From the NCBI RefSeq assembly GCF_000295955.2, contig NZ_ALXE01000022.1, positions 1 to 64,000 of the forward strand: a DNA stretch of 64,000 bases, in the 5' to 3' direction. The translations under genes and the position numbers were made by a program. The DNA comes from Pantoea sp. A4 (GTDB lineage: Bacteria; Pseudomonadota; Gammaproteobacteria; Enterobacterales; Enterobacteriaceae). The notes beneath the pieces are model-generated. The model had not been told where the DNA came from, searched no databases, and saw only the letters and a program-made list of their open reading frames with translations. Positions 46,801-54,992 of this stretch are shown here, piece by piece (the stretch's first letter is position 1; every line of letters starts with the position of its first letter).

Positions 46801-47855
46801 AAATCTTCGACGAGCACCAACGCCGGATGTTGCTCAATGGCCTGCAATCTGAATCCCCAGGGGGCAAGATCGTGCTGATCCAAATAGCGCGAGAGTTGGC
46901 GAGAATGATTGAAAAACTGCGTTGCTTCACCGGGATGCCACAGCATCAGGCGACCTGGATGTGACAACGAGGGGCGCTCCGTCAGTGCGAGGTATCCGGT
47001 TAAAACGGCACTCTGTTCGGCCTGTTCCTGATGCGTCACAAGGTGATAAACACCCGGCCAACAGGGTTGATCCGTATGGGGTTTTAGTGCGGGTAAACGG
47101 TTAACGATCTTGCTGTAACGCAGGTAAGATAGATCGATTTTTTCCCGCAGCCTGACTTCGCTTTGCAATGTCGTTAATAAGCTTTCTGCCAGTTTCCAGC
47201 CGGCCTGACCCGGGCGTTTGCTCAACCGTGACCTGAGCTCAGCAGCATAATGCTCGACAAATTGCATCGCTGAAGTCTGTTCATACAGCGCAGCGAGCTG
47301 TGCTCGGGACGCGGGAGAAGTAAAGTCGTGCAGGATCTCCCCCGCATTGTCCGCTTTGCGCTGGTAAAAAACACAATCCCGCGCGTAAACACCAGGAAAC
47401 TCTTCCCCTAGCAGGCGTCTTGCCACCAGCTCTGTCAGCAGCATGTCGCGTGATGCTGTGCCATTATGCGCAGGTAAATGTATGCCAACAGCAAGTGGGG
47501 CAACATCCGCAGGTAGGGGGGGGAAATGCCGCCCAATGGCTTGTTCAACCCGCTGGTTAATCATGGCCGCGGGAACCGGTAACTGTGCAGCAAGTTGCAT
47601 TCTGTCGTGCTGTTCTTGCTGTAAACGGTTAAGAATGTCCCCCGGACGGGTAACGTTGGCGTTATGGCTACGCAGATGTGTTGCGGCGAAATCAAGACGC
47701 GGTTTCGCGAGCGGAGTGTTGCGCCTGATGCCCTGTGACCCTTTGGCAGGGGGGCGGTGAGCCAGGGTGTTATTTTTGTGTGATGTCCTAGTGGAGTCAG
47801 ACCAGGTTGGGAGAGAAAACCTGGCAGTCTGGCCTGGATTCGCGAGAATTGGCAT
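43827..47855 (-). CDS. Giant toxin-like paralogue with degenerate TIKI-like domain
   Basis: A 1342-residue protein, first gene of the two-gene operon. I start it at ATG 47855 (MPILANPGQTARFSLP), since AGGAGA stands 5 bases before it; ATG 47903 is in frame but has no ribosome site. It shares the whole layout of its partner: [19 protein letters not shown] (about 510-528), a hydrophobic stretch (about 760-790) followed by RTEEGIFSLVDALTAVADG, YHPRNRGD (about 892-899), and the C-terminal fold. There the catalytic-looking residues are lost: GEAHH becomes GQRQT (1125), LFLED becomes LFMAS (1152), and LVGYYHVD becomes LVDLEHID (1258). It has an extra 80-150 residues near the N-terminus. It may be a structural or regulatory partner of the intact copy. 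Confidence 0.7.
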   Translation of the reverse strand: MPILANPGQTARFSLPTWSDSTRTSHKNNTLAHRPPAKGSQGIRRNTPLAKPRLDFAATHLRSHNANVTRPGDILNRLQQEQHDRMQLAAQLPVPAAMINQRVEQAIGRHFPPLPADVAPLAVGIHLPAHNGTASRDMLLTELVARRLLGEEFPGVYARDCVFYQRKADNAGEILHDFTSPASRAQLAALYEQTSAMQFVEHYAAELRSRLSKRPGQAGWKLAESLLTTLQSEVRLREKIDLSYLRYSKIVNRLPALKPHTDQPCWPGVYHLVTHQEQAEQSAVLTGYLALTERPSLSHPGRLMLWHPGEATQFFNHSRQLSRYLDQHDLAPWGFRLQAIEQHPALVLVEDLILLHVEQLRNTLSRLIHPDQAPLTLKKKIAQLNAAARPAYIWLDLSRLTTALTEISAEYSLRRWFNAPDGGERRKNWLKTLQQLHAIPSRHALPRVQGRVSAEGIRLFAKKRVEEAALRLFNTSLDADQAELRINTVVASTSVLGHSGRPIVQTQEMSLTEWSLQNIGWLDRGHSRKVWDCGRLTPLQVIALIRAADVAKHYKQHITRELQPEVVPLVAAGFRSMAYTDYIRQSMLPAANRTMDERALDKIITAIDFPDPATRPRNNQKEVEIWQLKVGNTPISETLIFCHPGFVEPVIYIPRSPDGIVCRTAGGKNRSLTRLLHTVMAVKGMRDHLSKRMAVGTDDRAAIEKHHFRPQQFEVQKVSGDFYQHLWDTRIATIQAEIPAFARSTSEADRTSSIQLAKQISMLIASLVTPLLPTPAIISLTLARVALHTHFAIEDFRRGRTEEGIFSLVDALTAVADGAPGVLKNRLSPRKMSRAPNPSLVPLTLGGSAPAGLVATAASEGPVWQNQQGQQYLNITGLWFKSKVSFNGRMIYHPRNRGDMYPVYYVGHEWVVSEDGKIDPRLLFIKDSHALDEEEFSAFIAFLNQRYPTAAGRDRFLQSRQGNYGDVEILSMVAESQKNLLQQRIQQLQQHFSSAIPSAVPAVSSSPFTAIHRVKNTGLLLSKFHQQNDISRLKVQYPDTQPASLAKLIAEVKNHYAISTPAKMRQIQRAQKQRNDLLDQHYQQQSQAWQASAERQPFGPLFFHPPSEHQMIDMALQRSQGIVFGQRQTENSALALLIHAMPQLKSQGVKHLFMASLIPEVWGAELQQFNQQGRLDQKLLDYLMIHRRYRLSDRLKESRNDEQQVMLSAYQQGITLHGLGLLAIASDHSSAARCNRFNFIAAQQINQVIAPGEKFVALVDLEHIDSWHTDAAEFSVTGLAPTTRATSVAVIAARSGNQSRLIVDYQRNTVIPELDAPSLNQCNFLLVKAEPGLASPRVTSGA

Positions 47856-48076
47856 TGCATCTCCTGGTAAAGAGGGGAAAAGTGAAACATTGAAAGCGGG
47901 CACTCCGGTGCCGACGGGAGTTGTGTTTCATCACATTTGCAGAAGTTCTGTGATCTTTTCTGCTTAAAACGTATCCCTGACACATTCACAGACGGGTTAT
48001 TTGCCCTTAATCGTTTTTTTGCAGTTAAACCGGCGTGATAAAAGGTGTATTTTCAAACGGATGCTCTGAAAACTTA

Positions 48077-48097
48077 CGATCAACGGCCTGTTGATCG
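48077..48097 (+). promoter_or_regulatory. Dyad CGATCAAC-GTTGATCG in the pepT leader
   Basis: CGATCAAC (48077-48084) pairs with GTTGATCG (48090-48097) around a 5-base loop, ending 9 bases before the pepT Shine-Dalgarno AAGGA. It could be a translation-tuning hairpin or an operator. It is not the FNR box TTGAT-N4-ATCAA known for pepT, because the half-sites are in the opposite order. Confidence 0.4.
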
Positions 48098-48117
48098 GCG
48101 CGGAACAAGGAACCTGC

Positions 48118-49350
48118 ATGAAACAGTTACTCGATCGATTTCTTAGTTATGTTGCGGTAGAAACGCAGTCTGATCCGCACTCAAAGCAGGCACCCAGCAG
48201 CGAGAATCAGTGGGTGCTGGCGCGCCAGTTGCAGAAAGAACTGGAGGAGATTGGCTGTGTGGATGTCACGCTGAGTGAGCACTGTGTGGTGATGGGCACG
48301 TTACCGGCTAACGTTGACTGGCCAACGCCGGTGATTGGCTTTATCTCGCATATGGATACCTCGCCGGATTTCACTGCGGTTAATGTGAAACCGCAAATCA
48401 TTGAGAATTACCAGGGGGGCGACATTGCACTCGGCACCAGCGGTGAAATTCTGTCGCCCGCGGTGTTCCCGGTGCTGAACCGACTGCATGGACACCGTTT
48501 GATCACCACTGATGGCACCACGCTGCTCGGTGCGGATGATAAAGCCGGGATAGCGGAAATCATGACCGCGCTGGCCACGCTGGCGCAGAGTGAGATTCCA
48601 CACGGTGCTATTCGCGTTGCATTCACCCCGGATGAAGAGATCGGACGCGGCGCAGCGAACTTTGACGTCGAAGCGTTTGCCGCCGACTGGGCCTACACCA
48701 TGGACGGCAGCGACCTCGGTGAATTTGAATATGAAAACTTCAACGCCGCTTCCGCTAAAGTGCATATCACCGGTAACAACGTGCACCCTGGCACCGCGAA
48801 AGGGGTGATGGTCAATGCGCTGGATCTTGCGACGCGTTTTCATGCGGCAGTCCCTGCGCAAGAAAAGCCGCAGTTTACTGACGGTTATGAAGGTTTCTAT
48901 CACCTCAACAGCCTGAGCGGCAGCGTTGAGCACGCCGAACTCTTTTACATCATCCGTGATTTTGACCGTGACAGCTTTGCGGCGCGCAAAGCCAAATTCC
49001 AGCAAATCACTGACCAACTGAATACCGGCCTACCGGCGGGATGTTCGGTGGTGCTGAAGCTCAGCGACAGCTATTTCAACATGCGTGAGAAAGTGGAACC
49101 CTATCCTCACATTATTGAGCTTGCGCTTCAGGCAATGCGTGATTGCGGCATTGAGCCGAAAGTGAAGCCGATTCGTGGCGGCACCGATGGCTCACTGCTG
49201 TCCTGGAAAGGATTGCCGTGCCCGAATATCTTCACCGGCGGCTATAACTACCATGGCAAACACGAGTTCGCTTCACTGGATGTGATGGAGCAGAGCGTCA
49301 AAGTCATTTTGCGTCTGGCAGAGTTGGCGGCGCAGAAGAAGAGCCACTGA
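48118..49350 (+). CDS. pepT: Peptidase T (tripeptide aminopeptidase)
   Basis: PepT is a cytoplasmic dinuclear-zinc M20 aminopeptidase that cleaves the N-terminal residue from tripeptides. The 410-residue protein (E. coli 408) begins [19 protein letters not shown]. Metal ligands and catalytic acids are visible in FISHMDTS (His about 79), GADDKAG (Asp about 141), PDEEIG (Glu pair about 174), MDGSDLG and NYHGKHEF (His about 380). AAGGA precedes ATG 48118; an in-frame ATG at 48091 has no ribosome site. It diverges from the giant toxin-like operon. Confidence 0.97.
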   Translation: MKQLLDRFLSYVAVETQSDPHSKQAPSSENQWVLARQLQKELEEIGCVDVTLSEHCVVMGTLPANVDWPTPVIGFISHMDTSPDFTAVNVKPQIIENYQGGDIALGTSGEILSPAVFPVLNRLHGHRLITTDGTTLLGADDKAGIAEIMTALATLAQSEIPHGAIRVAFTPDEEIGRGAANFDVEAFAADWAYTMDGSDLGEFEYENFNAASAKVHITGNNVHPGTAKGVMVNALDLATRFHAAVPAQEKPQFTDGYEGFYHLNSLSGSVEHAELFYIIRDFDRDSFAARKAKFQQITDQLNTGLPAGCSVVLKLSDSYFNMREKVEPYPHIIELALQAMRDCGIEPKVKPIRGGTDGSLLSWKGLPCPNIFTGGYNYHGKHEFASLDVMEQSVKVILRLAELAAQKKSH

Positions 49351-49356
49351 GAATAC

Positions 49357-49390
49357 GTTTTGCGTCGTACCCTCAAGTACGGCGCAAAAC
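49357..49390. terminator. Long stem-loop after pepT
   Basis: GTTTTGCGTCGTAC (49357-49370) pairs with GTACGGCGCAAAAC (49377-49390) over 14 bp with one G-T wobble and a 6-base loop, just after the pepT stop. The minus-strand gene at 49442 ends on the other side, so it may serve both directions. Confidence 0.65.
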
Positions 49391-49441
49391 CACGCCTGGG
49401 GGATTATCACGGAATTCCCCCTACGCGCGTCGTTGTTTGCT

Positions 49442-49636
49442 TCAACAAATCAGGAAGTCACATTTTCCCGTGGTTCTGATCTGTTCCTGAGCCTCCTGAT
49501 AAATAATGTCCAGCAGACGTAATATCTCCGGACTTAACGGCTCTGGGGCGGGTGAGCAGCCTTCGGCAATTAACTTTCTCATTTTCCTGCGATAGCGTTT
49601 AGGGCTGATCGGACTTCGGTTGTCAATATTCTTCAT
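49442..49636 (-). CDS. Small protein coupled to the ClpP-fold gene
   Basis: A 64-residue, strongly basic N-terminus (SPKRYRRKMRKLIAEG) followed by a helical part (LSPEILRLLDIIYQEAQEQI) and a tail with one Cys pair (GKCDFLIC). I do not recognise a family. Its ATG overlaps the stop of the ClpP-fold gene (ATGA), so the two are translationally coupled. Base composition is AT-rich compared with the pepT and phn genes. The pair might be an enzyme with its adaptor or inhibitor; that is speculation from the overlap alone. Confidence 0.6.
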   Translation of the reverse strand: MKNIDNRSPISPKRYRRKMRKLIAEGCSPAPEPLSPEILRLLDIIYQEAQEQIRTTGKCDFLIC

Positions 49637-50208
49637 AATTTACCTGACTTTAATATTAACGTTACATCACCGTTCATAGCGTAAACGGACGCCATATGCG
49701 GGGCAAGCGGGATTTTCTTACGTTCACAATAATTCATCATTCGACAAAACAGTTCGTCAAAACGTGGTGTAATTAATTTTAAAAACTCTAACGTGTCATT
49801 GTATAGCTGGCAGGTGTAGAGAGAATTTGAAAAGTAGAGGTGTTTTCCTGCTACGACGCGCGGCTTATGAAACACTACGCAAACCGGCCCCTCATTCATC
49901 ACGATGACATTCGGTGCAGGGGTGGCCCTGAAGGCGAACGTCGCCATGATAAAGGCGGCAGCACTGGCTACGTAGCCTTTGAAAACCAGTATGACCTGTC
50001 GATGTGGATGACAGCGTTTAATCGCTTCTGTCAGACGGAGCGTAGTTTCAATTGCACCGCCAGCATTATGATAAAAGCGAATGATAACCTTGCTATGCTC
50101 GGTATTTTCACTGAGAGAAGCAATAGCATTATCTACACGCGCATCATTAATACGAATGTTACCTTCAATCAAATAGTGTTGCGTTGTGTTCTGATTCCTG
50201 GACCACAT
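49633..50208 (-). CDS. ClpP/crotonase-fold protein, putative serine peptidase
   Basis: A 191-residue protein with the layout of ClpP-like serine peptidases. IIRFYHNAGGAIETTLRLTE (about 43-62) corresponds to the oxyanion strand with its GG(S/A) turn. VFKGYVASAAAFIMAT (about 75-90) holds a candidate nucleophile Ser in the place of the ClpP GxSAS motif, and VCVVFHKPR (about 109-117) holds a candidate His as in ClpP. AGGAAA precedes the ATG. There is no signal peptide. Such proteins include ClpP, SppA, phage prohead proteases and serine dehydrogenase proteinases; I cannot say which. The gene is AT-rich and isolated between pepT and the phn regulon. Confidence 0.6.
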   Translation of the reverse strand: MWSRNQNTTQHYLIEGNIRINDARVDNAIASLSENTEHSKVIIRFYHNAGGAIETTLRLTEAIKRCHPHRQVILVFKGYVASAAAFIMATFAFRATPAPNVIVMNEGPVCVVFHKPRVVAGKHLYFSNSLYTCQLYNDTLEFLKLITPRFDELFCRMMNYCERKKIPLAPHMASVYAMNGDVTLILKSGKL

Positions 50209-50578
50209 CTGTTTTTCCTGTGAGATTGTGTTAGCTGTTCGCTTAATTAAGAACTGCGTTTATTAGCGGATTTCAGGGTTTTTAATTAACTGTTTTCCTA
50301 ATTTAAAATTTATTGTGCTTTTATCGTCTGTGTTTTTTTTACCACGAGAATGGGTTAACTTCACTTATCTCTCTTCCACTTTGCGATCCCTCTCGAAACC
50401 CTCGCGGTTGCGATCGCATTTTATTCGCTTCTCCGGGCAAACGCCCCGCTCAGGTAGATTCACCAAGCCGTCACTGGTCAGTCACGGTTCTGTCATTTCA
50501 CTGCTGCAAGCTAACCGCCATTACGCAGCATCCCGTGCTGCATTACTCCACCCGAAAACCGATGGAGATTTGTCAGTG
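50209..50578. other. Intergenic region before phnF
   Basis: Bases 50209-50340 are very AT-rich and should hold the promoter of the leftward ClpP-fold gene. The rest leads into phnF and contains the Pho-box array described separately. Open frames running into phnF from 50315 are not supported as coding: they lack homology and would extend PhnF well beyond its usual length. Confidence 0.6.
50468..50507 (+). promoter_or_regulatory. Pho-box array upstream of phnF
   Basis: Four 7-base half-sites recur with an exact 11-base period: CCGTCAC at 50468, CAGTCAC at 50479, CTGTCAT at 50490 and CTGCTGC at 50501. The PhoB box is two CTGTCAT repeats with this same period. PhoB activation of the phnFGHIJKLMNP transcript under phosphate limitation is therefore expected. 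Confidence 0.8.
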
Positions 50579-51292
50579 ATGGAGATATCCAGACATCCGA
50601 CCACTGTGTACCAGGCCGTTGCGGCGCAACTAGAACAAACGCTGCACGATCGTTATCGCAGCGGTGACTATTTGCCTTCTGAGCAACAACTGGCCGATCA
50701 CTATGAAGTTAACCGACACACGCTGCGCCGTGCTGTTGATGAGCTGGTGAAAAAAGGTCTGCTCCAGCGCCGTCACGGCGTCGGGATTTTGGTGCTGATG
50801 CGGCCGTTTGATTACCCACTGCACGCTCAGGCGCGTTTCAGCCAGAACCTGCTGGAGCAGGGCAGTTGCCCAACCAGTGAGCGTCTGTTGGCTGTGTTGC
50901 GCCCCGCCAGTAGCGATATTGCCAGCGCGTTAGGGGTATCTGAGGGCAGTGAGATCATCCATTTGCGTACGCTGCGCCGGGTCAATGGCATTCCGGTCAG
51001 CGTGATCAATCACTACCTCGGCAATCTCGACCACTGGGAAACACTCCAGCGTTTTCAGCATGGCTCGCTGCACGACTTCCTGCGGCAGCAGTTGGATCTG
51101 CCACTCCAGCGTAGCCAGACCCGTATCAGTACCCGCCGTGCACAGGCTAAAGAGTGCCAGCAGCTAGAAATTGCCCTGCATGCGCCACTGCTTTGTGTGC
51201 GCACCCTGAATAAAAACGCGCACGGCTTGCCGGTGGAGTACTCCATCAGCCTGACGCGCGGTGACATGATTGAACTGACCCTGGAGCATTAA
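50579..51292 (+). CDS. phnF: GntR-family regulator PhnF of the phosphonate genes
   Basis: PhnF is a HutC-subfamily GntR repressor tied to the C-P lyase genes. I start the 237-residue protein (E. coli 241) at ATG 50579 (MEISRHPTTVYQAVAAQLEQ), 11 bases after GGAG; GTG 50576 is an alternative. The winged helix spans about 8-75 (DYLPSEQQLADHYEVNRHTL) and the UTRA ligand domain about 95-235 (SQTRISTRRAQAKECQQLEI). It leads the operon and overlaps phnG by one base. Confidence 0.94.
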   Translation: MEISRHPTTVYQAVAAQLEQTLHDRYRSGDYLPSEQQLADHYEVNRHTLRRAVDELVKKGLLQRRHGVGILVLMRPFDYPLHAQARFSQNLLEQGSCPTSERLLAVLRPASSDIASALGVSEGSEIIHLRTLRRVNGIPVSVINHYLGNLDHWETLQRFQHGSLHDFLRQQLDLPLQRSQTRISTRRAQAKECQQLEIALHAPLLCVRTLNKNAHGLPVEYSISLTRGDMIELTLEH

Positions 51293-51738
51293 TGGAACAG
51301 CACACCGCCCGCCAGCATTGGCTCTCTGTACTGTCACACAGTACGGCAGAGCAGTTGGATGCCCATTGGCAAACGCTGGAACTGAAACCTGATTTCACCC
51401 TGGTACGCCCGGCTGAAATTGGCCTGACTCGCCTTCAGGCGCGCGCCGGTGCCACCGGTCAGCGTTTTATTATGGGCGATGCCACGTTGACGCGTGCCGT
51501 CGTGGTGCTGGCCGACGGCACCCTGGGCTACAGCTACATTTTAGGCCGTGATAAAGCCCATGCAGAGCGCTGTGCGCTGCTGGATGCGCTGCTACAGCAG
51601 GCGGAAACCCGTGGGCTGCTGATGGAAAAAATTGTTACGCCGCTGGCGGCACTTCAGGCGGAGCAGCGTCAGCTACGCGCTCGCGAAGTAGCTAGCAGCA
51701 AAGTGGATTTCTTTACCCTGGTTCGTGGAGATAATTAA
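51292..51738 (+). CDS. phnG: C-P lyase core subunit PhnG
   Basis: PhnG is part of the PhnGHIJ core complex. With PhnI it takes part in attaching the phosphonate to ATP-derived ribose. The 148-residue protein (E. coli 150) contains RQHWLSVLSHS, LVRPAEIGLTRLQARAGATGQRF and GYSYILGRDKAHAERCALLDALLQ, all conserved. It shares TAATG junctions with phnF before and phnH after it. Confidence 0.95.
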   Translation: MEQHTARQHWLSVLSHSTAEQLDAHWQTLELKPDFTLVRPAEIGLTRLQARAGATGQRFIMGDATLTRAVVVLADGTLGYSYILGRDKAHAERCALLDALLQQAETRGLLMEKIVTPLAALQAEQRQLRAREVASSKVDFFTLVRGDN

Positions 51739-52313
51739 TGACATTACTGGCAAGTTTTAACCATCCGGTGGCTGATGCCCAACGTGCTTTTCGTCGTATT
51801 CTCAAAGCGATGAGCGAACCCGGGGTGATGGTCTCTTTGCCGCTCCAGCAGGGATGGGGCGCATTGTCCCCGGCCGCCACGGCGGTGCTGTTAACGTTGG
51901 TGGATCAGGAAAGCTCGTTATGGATCGACCCGGCGGTAGACAACGATCAGCTGCGCGATAACGTCCGTTTTCATACCGGTGCGCCGATCACCGACAGCAC
52001 CGATGCCCTGTTCGCGCTCAGCCATCATCAGGCCGCGCCCATCCCAACGCGCTTTGCAGCGGGGGACAACCTCTCTCCGGAAAAAAGCACTACGCTTATC
52101 GTGGAAGTGCCCTCACTGAATGGCGGGCTGACCCTGCGCCTGAGTGGTCCCGGCCTGCGCGAAGTCAGAGCTATAGCCCCACAGTTACCCGAAAGCGTGA
52201 TTGAGTACCTGCGCAACCGCCCCCATCCGTTCCCGCAGGGGGTTGACCTGATCTTCACCTGTGGTGAAGCGATGATGGCCCTGCCACGCACCACTGACGT
52301 GGAGGTGTGCTGA
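51738..52313 (+). CDS. phnH: C-P lyase core subunit PhnH
   Basis: PhnH forms part of the C-P lyase core (PhnGHIJ) and resembles a PLP-transferase fold that has lost its cofactor. The 191-residue protein (E. coli 194) begins MTLLASFNHPVADAQRAFRRILKAMSEPG (first 20 residues are the conserved start) and ends with the conserved GVDLIFTCGEAMMALPRTT. One-base overlaps join it to phnG and phnI. Confidence 0.95.
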   Translation: MTLLASFNHPVADAQRAFRRILKAMSEPGVMVSLPLQQGWGALSPAATAVLLTLVDQESSLWIDPAVDNDQLRDNVRFHTGAPITDSTDALFALSHHQAAPIPTRFAAGDNLSPEKSTTLIVEVPSLNGGLTLRLSGPGLREVRAIAPQLPESVIEYLRNRPHPFPQGVDLIFTCGEAMMALPRTTDVEVC

Positions 52314-53389
52314 TGTATGTTGCGGTCAAGGGGGGCGAAAAGGCGATTGCCAACGCCCACCAGTTGCAGGCAGATTTACGGCGCGGTGAGCGCCAGGTTG
52401 ATGAACTGGGTTGTGATCAAATCGAACAGCAATTAGGGCTGGCGGTCGATCGCGTGATGACCGAAGGTGGCATTTTCGACCCACAACTGGCCGCGCTGGC
52501 GATCAAACAAGCCAGCGGCGATCTGGTCGAGGCGATTTTCCTGCTGCGCGCCTACCGCACGACGCTGCCACGTCTGGCAGACAGTTTGCCGCTTCCAACC
52601 GGTGAGATGCGCATTGAGCGACGTATCTCGGCCATCTATAAAGATCTGCCCGGTGGGCAAGTGCTGGGACCCACTTACGATTACAGCCACCGCCTGCTGG
52701 ATTTCACGCTGCTTGCCAACGGCGAAGCCCCGGTATCCCCCCAGGACAGAGACGCGCTGGCACAATCTTGCCCTCACGTGTTCACCATGATGAGCAAAGA
52801 GGAGCTGGCGGTTGCCGAACAGGATGATGGCAGCGAACCGCGTGATATTACGCGGGAGCCGCTGGATTTTCCTGCCGAACGTTCAGCCCGGCTGCAACAG
52901 TTAGTACGGGGCGATGAAGGCTTTCTGCTGGCGTTGGGCTACTCAACCCAGCGCGGCTATGGCCGCACCCACCCGTTTGCTGGTGAGATCCGCACGGGGT
53001 ATCTCAGCGTGTCAATCTGCCCGGAAGAGCTAGGTTTTGCCTTTGAGATCGGTGAGATCCTGCTGACGGAATGCGAAATGGTGAATGGCATCACTCATCA
53101 GGAGAGCCAGCCGCCTAAGTTTACGCGGGGTTATGGCCTGGTGTTTGGGCGCGCAGAGCGCAAAGCCATGGCGATGGCGTTGGTCGATCGCGCTTTACAG
53201 ACCCGCGAATACGCTGAGCGCATCACCAGCCCGGCGCAGGATGAAGAGTTTGTGCTGTCTCATGCCGATAACGTCGAGGCCGCAGGCTTCGTCTCTCACC
53301 TTAAATTACCGCACTACGTCGATTTCCAGGCCGAACTGGAGTTGCTGAAAAAGCTGCGTCAGGAGTATGAGGAACGCCAACATGGCTGA
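52313..53389 (+). CDS. phnI: C-P lyase core subunit PhnI
   Basis: PhnI is the nucleosidase of the core complex, which removes adenine from ATP so the phosphonate can be joined to C1 of ribose; it needs PhnG, H and L. The 358-residue protein (E. coli 354) begins MYVAVKGGEKAI at ATG 52313, overlapping the phnH TGA by one base. Conserved blocks are QASGDLVEAIFLLRAYRTT, GQVLGPTYDYSHRLLDFTLL and STQRGYGRTHPFAGEIRTGY. The last 8 bases overlap phnJ. Confidence 0.96.
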   Translation: MYVAVKGGEKAIANAHQLQADLRRGERQVDELGCDQIEQQLGLAVDRVMTEGGIFDPQLAALAIKQASGDLVEAIFLLRAYRTTLPRLADSLPLPTGEMRIERRISAIYKDLPGGQVLGPTYDYSHRLLDFTLLANGEAPVSPQDRDALAQSCPHVFTMMSKEELAVAEQDDGSEPRDITREPLDFPAERSARLQQLVRGDEGFLLALGYSTQRGYGRTHPFAGEIRTGYLSVSICPEELGFAFEIGEILLTECEMVNGITHQESQPPKFTRGYGLVFGRAERKAMAMALVDRALQTREYAERITSPAQDEEFVLSHADNVEAAGFVSHLKLPHYVDFQAELELLKKLRQEYEERQHG

Positions 53390-54230
53390 GTTACAGGGCT
53401 ACAACAATGGCTATCTGGATGAGCAGACCAAGCGCAGTATTCGCCGGGCGATTATGAAAGCGGTGGCGATCCCGGGCTATCAGGTGCCGTTTGCCGGACG
53501 AGAAATGCCGATGCCCTATGGCTGGGGAACCGGGGGGATTCAGATCACCGCCAGTATTATTGGCGATGGAGACGTGCTAAAGGTGATTGACCAGGGCGCA
53601 GATGACACCACCAATGCGGTGTCAATTCGCCGCTTCTTCCAGCGCGTCAGCGGCGCGGCGACCACTGAGCGCACGCGGGATGCTACGCTGATCCAGACGC
53701 GTCACCGCATCCCGGAGACCCCGCTCGAAGAGGATCAGGTGCTGGTGTTTCAGGTGCCGATCCCAGAGCCGTTGCGCTTTATAGAACCGCGTGAAACCGA
53801 GACGCGCACGATGCACGCGCTGGAGGAGTACGGCGTAATGCAGGTGAAACTCTATGAAGATATTGCCCGTTATGGTCACATCGCCACCACCTACGCGTAT
53901 CCGGTCAAAGTGAACGATCGCTATGTGATGGACCCTTCGCCGATCCCGAAATTTGATAATCCCAAAATGCACATGATGCCCGCACTGCAACTGTTTGGTG
54001 CCGGGCGAGAAAAACGCATTTACGCGTTGCCGCCTTATACCAAAGTGGAAAGTCTCGATTTCGACGACCATCCCTTCACCCTGCAACAGTGGGAAGAACC
54101 TTGCGCACTGTGCGGCTCGCGCCACAGTTATCTGGATGAAGTGGTAATGGATGACCAGGGCACGCGCATGTTTGTGTGCTCCGATACCGATTTTTGCCAT
54201 CAGCAGCAGGAACAGAAAAATGCACAATGA
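53382..54230 (+). CDS. phnJ: C-P lyase PhnJ, radical SAM enzyme
   Basis: PhnJ breaks the carbon-phosphorus bond of 5-phosphoribosyl-1-phosphonate using S-adenosylmethionine and a 4Fe-4S cluster. I start it at ATG 53382 (MAELQGYNNGYLDEQTKR), giving 282 residues (E. coli 281). The four conserved cysteines are present in CALC (about 241 and 244) and in VCSDTDFC near the end; they include the cluster ligands and the catalytic thiyl residue. PYGWGTGGIQITASIIG is the Gly-rich block. It overlaps phnI by 8 and phnK by 11 bases. Confidence 0.97.
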   Translation: MAELQGYNNGYLDEQTKRSIRRAIMKAVAIPGYQVPFAGREMPMPYGWGTGGIQITASIIGDGDVLKVIDQGADDTTNAVSIRRFFQRVSGAATTERTRDATLIQTRHRIPETPLEEDQVLVFQVPIPEPLRFIEPRETETRTMHALEEYGVMQVKLYEDIARYGHIATTYAYPVKVNDRYVMDPSPIPKFDNPKMHMMPALQLFGAGREKRIYALPPYTKVESLDFDDHPFTLQQWEEPCALCGSRHSYLDEVVMDDQGTRMFVCSDTDFCHQQQEQKNAQ

Positions 54231-54981
54231 ACAACCGCTGCTCGCCGTCAATAACCTGACCCACTTATACGCACCGGGCAAAGGCTTTGAACAGGTCAGT
54301 TTCGATCTCTATCCCGGCGAGGTGTTAGGCATTGTTGGGGAGTCGGGTTCCGGCAAAACCACGCTGCTCAAAAGCCTCTCGGCACGTCTCATACCGCAGC
54401 AAGGCACGATTCACTACCAGGGTAACGATCTCTATCAGCAGGATGAAAGCGCACGCCGTCGTTTGCTGCGTACCGAATGGGGCGTGGTGCATCAACATGC
54501 GCTGGATGGCCTGCGCCCGCAGGTGACAGCGGGCGGCAATATTGGCGAACGGCTGATGGCCATTGGTCAGCGCCACTATGGCGAGATTCGGGCGACCGCC
54601 GCGCACTGGTTGCAGGAAGTGGAAATTGCCGCCAACCGTATTGACGATCTGCCCACGACATTTTCTGGCGGGATGCAGCAGCGCCTGCAAATCGCCCGCA
54701 ATCTGGTGACTCAGCCCAAACTGGTGTTTATGGATGAGCCGACCGGCGGACTGGATGTTTCGGTGCAGGCGCGTTTACTCGATTTGCTGCGTACCCTGGT
54801 GCGGGAACTTAACCTCGCGGTGGTGATTGTGACGCACGATCTCGGCGTGGCGCGGTTACTCGCCCATCGGCTACTGGTAATGAAGCAAGGACGCGTTGTG
54901 GAAAATGGACTGACCGACCGCGTGCTGGACGATCCCCATCACCCTTATACCCAACTGCTGGTCTCTTCAGTGCTTAATTAA
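54220..54981 (+). CDS. phnK: C-P lyase ABC-type ATPase PhnK
   Basis: PhnK is an ABC-class ATPase that docks on the PhnGHIJ core and, with PhnL, supports the reaction cycle; it is not a transport ATPase despite its fold. The 253-residue protein (E. coli 252) begins [20 protein letters not shown] at ATG 54220, within the end of phnJ. Walker A is GESGSGKTT, the signature [15 protein letters not shown], and Walker [14 protein letters not shown]. Eleven bases separate it from phnL. Confidence 0.95.
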   Translation: MHNEQPLLAVNNLTHLYAPGKGFEQVSFDLYPGEVLGIVGESGSGKTTLLKSLSARLIPQQGTIHYQGNDLYQQDESARRRLLRTEWGVVHQHALDGLRPQVTAGGNIGERLMAIGQRHYGEIRATAAHWLQEVEIAANRIDDLPTTFSGGMQQRLQIARNLVTQPKLVFMDEPTGGLDVSVQARLLDLLRTLVRELNLAVVIVTHDLGVARLLAHRLLVMKQGRVVENGLTDRVLDDPHHPYTQLLVSSVLN

Positions 54982-54992
54982 CGGGGCTTTTT

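Noticed and set aside
47900..47945. CRP site upstream of the giant toxin-like operon
   Set aside because: TGTG and CACA are present but two bases too close for a CRP dyad.
47856..48020. hrp box marking the giant proteins as type III effectors
   Set aside because: No GGAACC-N16-CCAC sequence is visible on the minus strand upstream of the operon, so effector status cannot be claimed.
48060..48117. FNR box before pepT
   Set aside because: The visible dyad has ATCAA before TTGAT, the reverse of the FNR arrangement, and no TTGAT-N4-ATCAA was found.
50315..50578. 88-residue N-terminal extension of PhnF
   Set aside because: The known PhnF starts near ATG 50579; the upstream part contains the Pho-box array and has no homology.
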